64,000 nt of DNA from Prochlorococcus sp. scB243_498I20. GTDB lineage: Bacteria; Cyanobacteriota; Cyanobacteriia; PCC-6307; Cyanobiaceae. Location of the stretch: assembly GCA_000635015.1 (NCBI GenBank), contig JFMR01000045.1, forward strand, positions 372,001 to 436,000. Direction: 5' to 3'. A program made the position numbers and the translations under genes. The notes under the pieces are model-generated. The model was not told the DNA's origin and searched no databases. It saw only the letters and a list, made by a program, of their open reading frames with translations. Of this stretch, positions 7,350 through 15,240 are shown one piece after another (position 1 is the stretch's first letter; each line of letters starts with the position of its first letter).

Positions 7350-7499
7350 ATGGTTATGAATCATGAAATTATTATTTTCTCGCCTATTTTTGCAGCATTG
7401 ATTGGATTTATAGTTTTTAGAATTTTAAAAAAAAGAAAGAGATCAGCTAAAAGTATTTATAAATTAATAGATGATTTAGAAAAAAAATACATTTATTAA
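7350..7499 (+). CDS. 49-residue membrane peptide
   Basis: ATG at 7350-7352, TAA at 7497-7499. N-terminal hydrophobic helix (IIIFSPIFAALIGFIVFRIL), then KKRKRSAK and a helical acidic/basic tail. The positive residues after the helix predict an N-out, C-in orientation. A second in-frame Met lies at codon 3. No family recognised; the open frame and membrane layout resemble other genes in this island. Confidence 0.5.
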   Translation: MVMNHEIIIFSPIFAALIGFIVFRILKKRKRSAKSIYKLIDDLEKKYIY

Positions 7500-7519
7500 T
7501 TTCTTTTGTAGGAAAAAAA

Positions 7520-7816
7520 TCAATCAAATTCTATACCAACTTCTTCTTTTAAATCTCTCTCCAAATCTGGAAGATGGGGTTCAACCCAATGGTCTTTATT
7601 ATCAATACCAGCTGCATTAACATAATTCATAATGTGCTGATCTACTTGCTTATAAAGATCATGCAAATTTAAATCCATACGAATATCATGCGCAATTTCA
7701 GAGACTTGTTTTTCAGTAAGACAATGGTCTGGATGAAGTAAATCACAACATGGAATTCTCTTCTCAATCAATTCATTTAAATTGATTTTTATTTCGTAAT
7801 TTTGATGAACAGTCAT
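7520..7816 (-). CDS. Conserved hypothetical, His/Cys/Asp-rich
   Basis: 98 residues, acidic, no membrane segment. The segment IPCCDLLHPDHC packs three Cys and two His within 12 residues, and further His residues occur in LNLHDLY, VDQHIMNY, DHWVEPHL, so metal binding is possible. I do not recognise the family. It ends 20 bases from the convergent 49-residue gene. Confidence 0.6.
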   Translation of the reverse strand: MTVHQNYEIKINLNELIEKRIPCCDLLHPDHCLTEKQVSEIAHDIRMDLNLHDLYKQVDQHIMNYVNAAGIDNKDHWVEPHLPDLERDLKEEVGIEFD

Positions 7817-7909
7817 TTATTTTAGATCTTTATTTAAATTCTAATTATGTCTAAGGTTTTGTATATGTTTAGTCAAGAAACAAAGTTTTTTATTATGAAG
7901 TGAATAATT

Positions 7910-8059
7910 TTAAATAAATAGATCTTCTAAATCTTTATACAAATCATCATTTTCTTTTTCTTTAGGGTCAAGGTGATCTAGTGAAAGTTCTTTTTTTGAG
8001 GTGTAGAAAAGATATCCAAGGGTTCCTAAAAGTAAAGTTGTTGGTAAAATCATCAGCAT
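7910..8059 (-). CDS. 49-residue membrane peptide with acidic tail
   Basis: ATG at 8057-8059, TAA at 7910-7912. One N-terminal hydrophobic helix (MLMILPTTLLLGTLGYLFY) followed by a strongly acidic tail (DHLDPKEKENDDLYKDLEDL). Divergent from the ribbon-helix-helix gene at 8130. No ribosome binding site or family recognised. Confidence 0.45.
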   Translation of the reverse strand: MLMILPTTLLLGTLGYLFYTSKKELSLDHLDPKEKENDDLYKDLEDLFI

Positions 8060-8081
8060 TTAATTGACTTATAATGAATAT

Positions 8082-8115
8082 AGTGCAACACTTATTACAG
8101 TCAAGTGCTGAACTT
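8082..8115. promoter_or_regulatory. Tandem small inverted repeats, possible operator of the RHH gene
   Basis: Two inverted repeats lie in front of the gene at 8130: AGTG-CAA-CACT (8082-8092) and AAGT-GCTGA-ACTT (8103-8115), their centres 22 bases, about two helical turns, apart. Related words (AGTGTTGC, AGTGCTG) recur just after the gene at 8531-8547. Ribbon-helix-helix proteins commonly bind such short repeats in their own promoters; this is inference. Confidence 0.4.
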
Positions 8116-8129
8116 TAATTAATTTATAA

Positions 8130-8528
8130 ATGCCTACCAAGAAAAAAAGAGTTGGTTTTATCCCGAGAGAAGATGTTATGAGAATAATTGATAAGTTGAG
8201 CATCGAGAACAATTTAAGTAATTCAAAAATAATAAGTATTTTGGTAGAGGAAGCACTTTCTATAAGGGGCATATTTAATAAAAATACTGGTAAAGTAACT
8301 CCATTATTTCAAGTGCCACAAATTCAATCACAAAGCTTCTCTGATAATTCTGCTGACTTTATAGATAAATCAGAACACTCAATAGATACTAAATTAGTAA
8401 ATCATATTAATCTAAGTAATTCTCCTCATTTAAATGAAGTAAATAACGAGGCTTTTGACTTGAAAACTTATAAAAAGTTTTTATCATTCCTTAAATTTCA
8501 GGAAATGACAGAAAAATATGATACATAA
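8130..8528 (+). CDS. Ribbon-helix-helix (CopG-like) DNA-binding protein candidate
   Basis: 132 residues. The first 45 (KKRVGFIPREDVMRIIDKL then SNSKIISILVEEAL) fit the ribbon-helix-helix pattern: a short basic beta strand, helix A and helix B with a conserved-type S-x-S turn. The middle (60-110) is Ser/Asn/Gln-rich and probably disordered; a short C-terminal helix follows. No toxin gene is adjacent, so a stand-alone regulator is more likely than an antitoxin. It may autoregulate through the repeats at 8082-8115. Confidence 0.55.
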   Translation: MPTKKKRVGFIPREDVMRIIDKLSIENNLSNSKIISILVEEALSIRGIFNKNTGKVTPLFQVPQIQSQSFSDNSADFIDKSEHSIDTKLVNHINLSNSPHLNEVNNEAFDLKTYKKFLSFLKFQEMTEKYDT

Positions 8529-8654
8529 GAAGTGTTGCTTAGTGCTGTACTGTGCGCTAAATTTGATTTGCATTTATAGGGAGTTTTCGTATTAGAAATT
8601 ATTTATTACTATTTCAAAAACCTTAATTAAATTTATCAATAAATATTTATTCCT

Positions 8655-8969
8655 ATGAATTCATCTCTCCCAGTTTTATCTGTAAATCTACTACCTCCAG
8701 AAAAGTTATATTGTAATTTTAGTTATTGGAGTTCTTTGTTTTCTCAGGATATGCAAATTTTATGGGATAGAGCGCATGGAGTACCTTTAGAAAAACTACC
8801 AAAAGGGGTTTCTGATATGATTTTTCCGTATTTATTGCTTGCACTTTCAGACTATAAGACTTCTCAAATAAATAAAATGAATGGAATAGGGTTAGACAAT
8901 CTATTAAGCCTTTGGTTTGATAAATACTTATTAAATAAAAATGGTTACTTCGAGCTAATTAAAAAATAA
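8655..8969 (+). CDS. Conserved hypothetical
   Basis: 104 residues, neutral, rich in Leu, Tyr and Trp (NFSYWSSLFSQDMQILWDRA), no signal peptide or clear membrane span; one hydrophobic stretch (MIFPYLLLALS) could be buried helix. No motif recognised. Isolated gene with 126-base spacers upstream. Confidence 0.5.
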   Translation: MNSSLPVLSVNLLPPEKLYCNFSYWSSLFSQDMQILWDRAHGVPLEKLPKGVSDMIFPYLLLALSDYKTSQINKMNGIGLDNLLSLWFDKYLLNKNGYFELIKK

Positions 8970-9096
8970 TTTTATATCCGATTTATAATATCAAATTTGA
9001 TTGCCATCAAAAATATATTGACACAAAAAATTTTTTAAGTGATTCTTTTCGAATTGGCACATCATTAGTCTTGCTATAAATAAATTAATTGGTTTG

Positions 9097-9192
9097 ATGA
9101 TGAATTATTTAAACTTCTGTTTAGCAAATATGTGTTTGGTCGATTTAATAATGCTAATCAGGAGACATATAAAAATAAGAAAAGCAAGATAA
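9097..9192 (+). CDS. Possible 31-residue peptide
   Basis: ATG at 9097 to TAA at 9190-9192; hydrophobic start with Cys (YLNFCLANMCLVDLIML) then a basic tail RRHIKIRKAR. The stop abuts the ATG of a 23-residue frame at 9193. Weak support: open frame and amphipathic/basic layout only. Confidence 0.2.
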   Translation: MMNYLNFCLANMCLVDLIMLIRRHIKIRKAR

Positions 9193-9264
9193 ATGAAATT
9201 TAATTCAAAGACCCTAAGCTTGATATTAAATCTATTATTTTGCTTATTTATATTTATTATTTAA
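9193..9264 (+). CDS. Possible 23-residue hydrophobic peptide
   Basis: ATG at 9193 directly after the preceding stop, TAA at 9262-9264; MKFNSKTL followed by a pure Leu/Ile/Phe helix. Could be a membrane peptide or chance in AT-rich DNA. Confidence 0.18.
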   Translation: MKFNSKTLSLILNLLFCLFIFII

Positions 9265-9321
9265 ATTTTTACTCTTTATTCGTTAATTTTTAAAATATTA
9301 AAAATTAATATTCAAGTTTGG

Positions 9322-9350
9322 TTGACTTTTATTTTTAATGAGACGATAAT
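9322..9350 (+). promoter_or_regulatory. Sigma-70 promoter for the 9371-9660 small-gene pair
   Basis: TTGACT (9322-9327), a 17-base spacer and GATAAT (9345-9350). Transcription would begin near 9357, about 14 bases before the GTG at 9371. It is one of the best -35/-10 pairs in the window and supports the small genes downstream. Confidence 0.6.
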
Positions 9351-9370
9351 GACAAAAATAAAATTTAATT

Positions 9371-9544
9371 GTGAATCATCTTTCAGATACTTTTGATGAT
9401 TTTGTTGATGATCTACTTTCATCCGATATTAATTTGTTAAAAGGGGAACTTGATTTTCTTCTTATGCAACATTTGCTTAATTCTATAGATTTGAAGACTA
9501 TAAATAAAAATGAAACTGAAGATGACCAATCATTAGCTGCTTAA
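9371..9544 (+). CDS. 57-residue acidic small protein
   Basis: GTG at 9371, TAA at 9542-9544. Very acidic helix-forming sequence (SDTFDDFVDDLLSSDINLL) with a Leu-rich core LDFLLMQHLLNSIDL and an acidic tail ending SLAA. A strong promoter lies just upstream and the next small gene starts 5 bases downstream. Unknown function; soluble. Confidence 0.5.
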   Translation: MNHLSDTFDDFVDDLLSSDINLLKGELDFLLMQHLLNSIDLKTINKNETEDDQSLAA

Positions 9545-9549
9545 TTTTT

Positions 9550-9660
9550 ATGAAATATTTTTATGAAAAGTTTTGGGTTCCAGTTTTTGGTTTTATTTTG
9601 TCTAAATTTGTTTTTTTAATAGAAGGTAAAAAGCAAGACTCTAAAAACAAAAAAAAGTAG
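9550..9660 (+). CDS. 36-residue membrane peptide
   Basis: ATG at 9550, TAG at 9658-9660, in tandem with the 57-residue gene. An N-terminal aromatic hydrophobic helix (FWVPVFGFILSKFVFLI) is followed by a very basic tail (KNKKKK). Likely cotranscribed with its upstream neighbour. Confidence 0.4.
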   Translation: MKYFYEKFWVPVFGFILSKFVFLIEGKKQDSKNKKK

Positions 9661-9799
9661 ATTAATTACTTTTTCCTTCATAAAGTATTTTTAAATACAT
9701 AAATTAAGTGGATATATTTTGATAACAACAAAAGTAGTGCTTTAAATTTATGGACATATGCATGGTTGATATATAGTTATTGCTTTTTATCAAATTAAA

Positions 9800-9979
9800 A
9801 TGAACAAAAATAATATGTTGAAGCCATATACGGTGCATTACCGTGATTTTCAAAATATAAGATTAGAAAATTGTTTTTATGCTTTTGACGCTTACGAGGC
9901 TAGAACATTAGCAATGGAATTTAATAAGTATATAAATGAACATCCAAACAGTATTGACCTAATAAGATGCGAAAAATGA
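9800..9979 (+). CDS. 59-residue conserved-looking small protein
   Basis: ATG at 9800, TGA at 9977-9979. A compact mixed sequence: beta-like PYTVHYRDFQNIRLENCFY, then a helix with the pattern AYEARTLAMEFNKYINEHP and final strand SIDLIRCEK. This looks like a small folded domain rather than random AT-rich code. It ends 33 bases before the urtE stop (convergent). No family recognised. Confidence 0.55.
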   Translation: MNKNNMLKPYTVHYRDFQNIRLENCFYAFDAYEARTLAMEFNKYINEHPNSIDLIRCEK

Positions 9980-10012
9980 ATAAAATTTTAGTAATTTAAA
10001 AAAATAATCTAT

Positions 10013-10723
10013 TTATACACTTAAAAATTTATCAATCACTGCTTGACTCAACTCACTAGTATTTCCGCTAGCAACGATACCTCCGCGTTGCATCGCATAA
10101 TATCTATTGGCTTGTCTTACAAAATGCAAGTGTTGTTCAACCAATAAAACACCAATTCCTTTATCTCTAATTATCTGATTGATTGCATTTTCAATGTCTA
10201 AAACAATATTTGGCTGAATACCTTCCGTTGGTTCGTCAAGTAATAGAAGTTGAGGTTTGCCTAGCAATGCTCTAGCAATGGCTAATTGCTGTTGTTGTCC
10301 TCCACTAAGATCTCCTCCTTTTCTTTGAAGAAAATCTTTTAGGATTGGGAAGAGATCATAAATAAATGGATCTATTTTCTTGTTCTTAGATAATCCACCT
10401 GGTAGAGACTCCATTCCTAACATAAGATTCTCTTCAACTGATAGGTATGGAATAATTTCTCTCCCTTGAGGAACGTAAGCCATTCCTTTTCTAGCCCTCT
10501 GATGAGGCGCTTTTCTGTTGATATTTTCACCAATCAAATATATATCGCCTTTTTTTTGTTTTAACAAACCAATTAGTGATTTCAATAAAGTTGTTTTGCC
10601 AACTCCGTTTCTTCCAATCAAACAAACCATTTCTCCTGATTTAACATTTAAATCTACATCTCTAAGAATATGACTCTCGCCATAATAAGTATTTAAGGAT
10701 TTTATTTCGAGTAAATTTTCCAT
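10013..10723 (-). CDS. urtE: Urea ABC transporter ATP-binding protein UrtE
   Basis: 236-residue LivF-like ATPase energising high-affinity urea uptake with UrtD, bound to permeases UrtB/UrtC. Walker A GRNGVGKTT, signature LSGGQQQQ, Walker B LLLLDEPTEGIQ and switch His in VEQHLHF are intact; the TEGIQPNIV stretch is typical of the LivF/UrtE group. Last gene of the operon, 2 bases after urtD. Confidence 0.95.
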   Translation of the reverse strand: MENLLEIKSLNTYYGESHILRDVDLNVKSGEMVCLIGRNGVGKTTLLKSLIGLLKQKKGDIYLIGENINRKAPHQRARKGMAYVPQGREIIPYLSVEENLMLGMESLPGGLSKNKKIDPFIYDLFPILKDFLQRKGGDLSGGQQQQLAIARALLGKPQLLLLDEPTEGIQPNIVLDIENAINQIIRDKGIGVLLVEQHLHFVRQANRYYAMQRGGIVASGNTSELSQAVIDKFLSV

Positions 10724-10725
10724 AA

Positions 10726-11475
10726 CTAGTCCTCAGGTCTTCCTAAATAAACATCAATAACTTTTTTGTCTTTTTGTATGGTTTCCATCGTTCCCTCACA
10801 TAATACTGTGCCCTGATTTAATACTGAAACATTGCTATCAAGTCTTCTTATAAATTCCATATCGTGATCAATTACCACTACTGTATTTTCTCCTGATAAA
10901 GATTTTAATAAATCAGCTGTAAGATCTGTTTCTTCATCAGTTAAACCGGCAACAGGTTCATCTACTAACATTAAATCAGGCTTCTGACCTACTAACATGG
11001 CTATCTCGAGCCATTGTTTTTGTCCATGTGATAAAGAACCAGCTTTAGAATCAACTTTTTGAGCTAAATTAACAATCTTCATAAGTCGATCAATCTCATT
11101 AAGCTGCTCATCCTTAATACTTTTATTTATAAGGTTTAAGGGACTTTTAGGAGTTGTCACCGATATTTCAAGATTTTCTTTAACTGTTAGATTTTCAAAG
11201 ATTCTTGGACTTTGGAACTTTCTTCCAACACCAAGTCTGGCTATTTTATGCTCCTTTCTACCTACTAATGATTTCCCTTTAAAAATCACCTCACCATTCG
11301 TTGGCTTAACCTTTCCAGTAATTACATCAAGAAATGTTGTTTTACCTGCGCCATTTGGTCCTATTACAGCTCTTAATTCTCCTTTCTTCAAATTTAAATT
11401 AAGTTTGTTGAGAGCTAAAAAACCCTCGAAACTTACAGTAATATCTATTAAATTCAGAAGATCTTTATTATTCAT
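10726..11475 (-). CDS. urtD: Urea ABC transporter ATP-binding protein UrtD
   Basis: 249-residue LivG-like ATPase. Walker A GPNGAGKTT, signature LSHGQKQW (His in place of Gly, as usual for this subgroup), Walker B LMLVDEPVAGLT, switch His in VIDHDMEF. Its start overlaps the urtC end by 8 bases, consistent with translational coupling. Confidence 0.95.
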   Translation of the reverse strand: MNNKDLLNLIDITVSFEGFLALNKLNLNLKKGELRAVIGPNGAGKTTFLDVITGKVKPTNGEVIFKGKSLVGRKEHKIARLGVGRKFQSPRIFENLTVKENLEISVTTPKSPLNLINKSIKDEQLNEIDRLMKIVNLAQKVDSKAGSLSHGQKQWLEIAMLVGQKPDLMLVDEPVAGLTDEETDLTADLLKSLSGENTVVVIDHDMEFIRRLDSNVSVLNQGTVLCEGTMETIQKDKKVIDVYLGRPED

Positions 11476-12598
11476 TATTCCCCTCCTTATTGTTAATTTC
11501 TAAGCTTGGATAGGTTTCAATCTTCCTTTTCAAACCAAATCTTTGAAGAAGATTCCTAGGACCATCTCCTTGAATCCATCCTAAAACTCCTTCTGGCAGA
11601 GCTGTTACAACCAATATAAATAACCCTCCTTGAATAAACATCCAACTAGCAGGTAAAGCTTCACTCACAAGACTTTTTGCATAGTTGATGAAAACTGCAC
11701 CTAGTATCGCTCCCAATAAAGTTCCTCTTCCTCCAACAGCAACCCATATAACCATTTCGATAGAAAAGGGAACCGTCATAAATTGAGGGGATACTATCCC
11801 AGACTGAACGGTATATAAAGCTCCAGAAATTCCAGCAAGACCTCCAGCAATAGAAAATATTATCGTCTTAAATATCACTGGATTGTATCCAGTAAACCTA
11901 ACTCTTGGTTCATCATCTCTAATTCCTATAAGAATATTGCCGAATCTACCTTTAACTACCCACTTTGCAAAAAACCATGCTGCTATTACTAAGAAAGCAG
12001 TTATCCAAAAGAACATTCTTTGCATGGATTCAGAACCTACCATCTGACCAAAAAGTTGTGTTACATCTGTTTTTAATCCATTTGTTCCATTTATAAGTTT
12101 TTGTTGTCCATTAAAGAAGTTAAAGAATACAAGAAGAGAAGCTTGAGTAAGTATAGAAAAATATACCCCTTTGATTCTATTTCTGAAAACAAGGAATCCA
12201 ATTAAACCAGCAACCAATGCTGGAATTATCCAGATAGCGAAGAAGGTAAAAATAGGCGATCTAAACGGTTCCCAGAAAAAGGGTAATTTTTCAACACCAT
12301 ATAAAGCAAAAAATTCAGGAATATTATTTGGAAATTCAGAGGAGCTGGTTATTTGCAAATACATTGCTGCACAATATCCACCCAGTGCAAAAAATATACC
12401 TTGTCCAAGACTTAGTAAACCTGTATATCCCCAGATAAGATCAACGCCAAGCGCAACTATGGATAGGGATAAGTATCTACCAAGAAGATTTAGTCTAAAT
12501 ACAGGGAGTAAAGTTGGTGCCGCAATAACTAAGGCTATTAATATTATCCAAAATGATAATACTATTTTTTTGTCAAATTTAATTTTACTTAAGGACAT
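11468..12598 (-). CDS. urtC: Urea ABC transporter permease UrtC
   Basis: 376-residue LivM-like inner-membrane permease with about ten hydrophobic segments. The diagnostic cytoplasmic loop GIRDDEPRVRFTGYN, followed by FKTIIFSIAGGLAGISGALY, identifies the branched-chain/urea permease family. Its ATG overlaps the urtB stop (TAATG). Pairs with UrtB to form the channel. Confidence 0.95.
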   Translation of the reverse strand: MSLSKIKFDKKIVLSFWIILIALVIAAPTLLPVFRLNLLGRYLSLSIVALGVDLIWGYTGLLSLGQGIFFALGGYCAAMYLQITSSSEFPNNIPEFFALYGVEKLPFFWEPFRSPIFTFFAIWIIPALVAGLIGFLVFRNRIKGVYFSILTQASLLVFFNFFNGQQKLINGTNGLKTDVTQLFGQMVGSESMQRMFFWITAFLVIAAWFFAKWVVKGRFGNILIGIRDDEPRVRFTGYNPVIFKTIIFSIAGGLAGISGALYTVQSGIVSPQFMTVPFSIEMVIWVAVGGRGTLLGAILGAVFINYAKSLVSEALPASWMFIQGGLFILVVTALPEGVLGWIQGDGPRNLLQRFGLKRKIETYPSLEINNKEGNNE

Positions 12599-13752
12599 TA
12601 GTTTTCAACCATCCTTCCTTTTTGAGGAAATAAACCTGTAGGTTTAAATTGTAAGAATATAACGATTAGTGCAAATATCATTACTCTTGCCATACTTGTG
12701 GTCGCAAAAAAGTTAATTGTGTTTGATAAAGGTAAAGGCATATCTGGCCATATTGATAAGAGCCTTCCAGCTCCAATTAAATCAGTCATTATTCCTATTC
12801 CAAATGAAGCAAGTACTGTTCCTAGTAAATTGCCTACTCCTCCCAGTACTACAACCATAAAACAACCAACTATATAGTTTCCGCCCACATTTGGTCCTAC
12901 AGAACCTAAAAGAGATACTGCTACCCCGGCAACTCCTGCTAAGCCAGACCCAATTCCAAAAGTAATTATATCCACTTTCTCAGTAGATATACCAAGGCAA
13001 TCACTCATTTGTCGGTTCTGAGTAACTGCTCTTATACGCATTCCCCAAGCACTTTGATTCAGAAATAATGTTATTGCTATTACAGAGATTATAGTAATGA
13101 CAATTATCATTAATCTTGTTTTAGGAAATGCAGTGCCAATAATTTCTACTTGACCTCTCATCCATGATGGCGCGGTTACATCCACATTTCGAGCGCTTGC
13201 TCTACTAAGTTTGCTGACAGAGGATGAGATTACGCTTCCTGTCAGGACCCCAGTTAAAGCAGCAAATATCCAAGAACTAAATTTAAAATATTTGAAGTTA
13301 ATTGATTCTTTTATTTTTGAAGGGAATGTTGTTGGTAAGAATAAACCAATTAAAAGACTTATAACCAGACCGGTCCCATAAGCTAAAGGTACACTTCTGA
13401 CAAATTGTTGAAGAATTAAGCTTACGCCCCAAGTTGCGAGAAGTGTTTCTAGTGGACTTCCATAAAGCTTTCTTATTACAGTTTTTTCCAGAAGAATACC
13501 TACTACTCCACTAACAATAAAAGCAAGGAAAATAGAAACGATTATGTACGAATTGTAGAAAGGTTTTAATATAGGTAATTTGAAAATTAGTTGTGTTACA
13601 TATGTTGTGTAAGCCCCAAGCATCATAAGTTCTCCATGGGCAAGATTTATAACACCCATTAGACCAAAAACAATTGCTAGACCTAAGGCCGCAACAAGTA
13701 GTACAGATCCGATTGCAACACCATTAAAAAGACTATCGAGAAGTAACTCCAA
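12598..13752 (-). CDS. urtB: Urea ABC transporter permease UrtB
   Basis: 384-residue LivH-like permease. Features include GLMGVINLAHGELMMLGAY near the N-terminus, RAVTQNRQMSDCLGIST in the coupling loop and VVVLGGVGNLLGTVLASF near the C-terminus. The length exceeds amino-acid LivH because of an inserted loop (about residues 140-205) usual in UrtB. A stable hairpin separates it from urtA, so it is probably made at lower level than the binding protein. Confidence 0.95.
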   Translation of the reverse strand: MELLLDSLFNGVAIGSVLLVAALGLAIVFGLMGVINLAHGELMMLGAYTTYVTQLIFKLPILKPFYNSYIIVSIFLAFIVSGVVGILLEKTVIRKLYGSPLETLLATWGVSLILQQFVRSVPLAYGTGLVISLLIGLFLPTTFPSKIKESINFKYFKFSSWIFAALTGVLTGSVISSSVSKLSRASARNVDVTAPSWMRGQVEIIGTAFPKTRLMIIVITIISVIAITLFLNQSAWGMRIRAVTQNRQMSDCLGISTEKVDIITFGIGSGLAGVAGVAVSLLGSVGPNVGGNYIVGCFMVVVLGGVGNLLGTVLASFGIGIMTDLIGAGRLLSIWPDMPLPLSNTINFFATTSMARVMIFALIVIFLQFKPTGLFPQKGRMVEN

Positions 13753-13779
13753 TTTAGAAAAAGAAAATTTTGATTATGT

Positions 13780-13813
13780 AAAATAAAAGGAGGCGTTAAC
13801 CTCCTTTTATTTT
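13780..13813 (-). terminator. Hairpin between urtA and urtB (partial terminator/stabiliser)
   Basis: A perfect 14-base inverted repeat, AAAATAAAAGGAGG at 13780-13793 and its complement at 13800-13813, with a 6-base loop. On the minus strand it follows the urtA stop and ends in a T-rich arm. Downstream urt genes have no obvious own promoter, so partial termination or 3'-end protection of urtA mRNA is likely, as known for many binding-protein genes. Confidence 0.75.
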
Positions 13814-13834
13814 GAAGTATAGGTTTTAATTAAA

Positions 13835-15112
13835 TTAAAGCTTATACTTTTCTCCCTTTGAAGGATCTGTCCAATCGCATGCAAATCCTTTTGAACTTGG
13901 ATGCTTTTGGTTCCATGCTTGAGGAAGAACAACCCCTGTCTCTTCAAGGATTGTAAATCCACCCTCTGCATTAATCTCACCAATTCTTACTGTTTGAGAT
14001 AAGTGGTGATTAGGCATAACTTCCACAGGACCTTGTGGAGCATCAAACTTTTGTCCAACAAGAGCTTCTCTAACTGCGTTGTCGTCGAATGTTCCAGCAT
14101 CTTCAACTGCCTGTTTCCATAAATAAACCATGTTATAGGCAGATTCTTGAGGATCAGCTACAACACGATCAGATCCCCATCTTTTCTTGAAACTTGCAGC
14201 AAACTTCTTAGATGCAGGAGTATCAATTGACATCATGTAGTTCCAAGCACCATAGTGACCTTCAAGGAACTCAGGACCAATTGTACTAATCTCTTCTTCA
14301 GCAATTGAATAGTTCATTACGTAGTAGCCACTTGAAGGTGTGATACCCGCGTCTTGAATCTGCTTGAAGAATGCAACGTTTTGGTCACCATTAAGTGTAT
14401 TGATGATTATTCCACCTTCAGGAAGTGCCTTCTTGATTTTTGAGATAATCGGAGCAACTTCAGTATTTCCTAATGGAAGGTAATCTTCTCCAACAACTTT
14501 ACCTCCTAACTGTTTTACCTGAGCTTTTGTGATTGTGTTGGAAGTTCTTGGGAAAACATAATCAGAACCTACAAGGAAGAAATCTCCACCAGCTGCGGGA
14601 GAACGCTTATACATGAAATCTGTAGCTGGTTCTGACTGTTGGTTTGGTGTGGCTCCAGTATAGAAAATGTTGTTAGAACATTCTTGAGCTTCATATTGAA
14701 TTGGGTAGTAAAGGAAAGCATCCTTTGATTCGTAAACTGGTAACATTGCCTTTCTACTAGCAGATGTCCAGCCACCAAATACGACAGGAACTCCGTCTTG
14801 ATCTATAAGTTTTTTAGATTTTTCAGCAAAAGTTGGCCAATCAGATGCACCATCTTCAACTATGTATTCTATTTTGTAGCTTTTACCGCCAACTTTTACA
14901 CCACCAGCAGCATTTATCTCTTCAATAGCCATTTTTTCAGTATCAACAAGGGTTGATTCAGAAATTGCCATTGTTCCAGATAACGAATGCAAAATACCAA
15001 CGGTTACCGTGTCATCGAAACTTCCGGAGGTTCCACCTCCACCGCATGAAGTTGCTGTGACAGCAAGTGAGGCAGTAGCTAATCCTGCCAAAATACGCCT
15101 TGAAATTCTCAT
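13835..15112 (-). CDS. urtA: Urea ABC transporter substrate-binding protein UrtA
   Basis: 425-residue periplasmic urea receptor. The N-terminus MRISRRILAGLATASLAVTA carries a twin-arginine-like SRRIL motif, then TATSC, a lipobox-like cysteine followed by a Gly-rich linker, suggesting a Tat-exported or lipid-anchored protein. The mature part has the type-I binding-protein fold with VTVGILHSLSGTMAISE and YYPIQYEAQECSNNIFYTGA, both typical of UrtA/amide-binding proteins. First gene of urtABCDE, behind an NtcA promoter and followed by a hairpin. Confidence 0.96.
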   Translation of the reverse strand: MRISRRILAGLATASLAVTATSCGGGGTSGSFDDTVTVGILHSLSGTMAISESTLVDTEKMAIEEINAAGGVKVGGKSYKIEYIVEDGASDWPTFAEKSKKLIDQDGVPVVFGGWTSASRKAMLPVYESKDAFLYYPIQYEAQECSNNIFYTGATPNQQSEPATDFMYKRSPAAGGDFFLVGSDYVFPRTSNTITKAQVKQLGGKVVGEDYLPLGNTEVAPIISKIKKALPEGGIIINTLNGDQNVAFFKQIQDAGITPSSGYYVMNYSIAEEEISTIGPEFLEGHYGAWNYMMSIDTPASKKFAASFKKRWGSDRVVADPQESAYNMVYLWKQAVEDAGTFDDNAVREALVGQKFDAPQGPVEVMPNHHLSQTVRIGEINAEGGFTILEETGVVLPQAWNQKHPSSKGFACDWTDPSKGEKYKL

Positions 15113-15160
15113 GAATTAGGATAAATTAGGTAATTGACCCTCATTAGGGGGATAAAGTAA

Positions 15161-15202
15161 AAGTTATTAACGAGTGAGGATTCGTTTTGTATCAGTCGTA
15201 AC
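15161..15202 (-). promoter_or_regulatory. NtcA-activated promoter of urtA
   Basis: Minus strand: GTTACGACTGATAC (15202-15189), i.e. GTT-N8-TAC, one base from the NtcA consensus GTA-N8-TAC; then exactly 22 bases; then TAACTT (15166-15161), matching the TAN3T -10. This is the canonical class II NtcA architecture, putting urtA under nitrogen control. glnA has a near-identical promoter at 60097-60138. Confidence 0.8.
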
Positions 15203-15240
15203 TTTTTGTTGAATCCAATATATAACAAATAACTATTTTG

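Noticed and set aside
7858..7909. 18-residue frame MSKVLYMFSQETKFFIMK
   Set aside because: Very short, no initiation signal, convergent position.
9018..9046. TTGACA with a -10 near 9041
   Set aside because: The -35 is perfect but the -10 (GATTCT) is poor at any spacer of 16-18 bases.
12171..12641. 156-residue plus-strand frame inside urtC
   Set aside because: Antisense shadow of a well-conserved permease gene; no domain recognisable.
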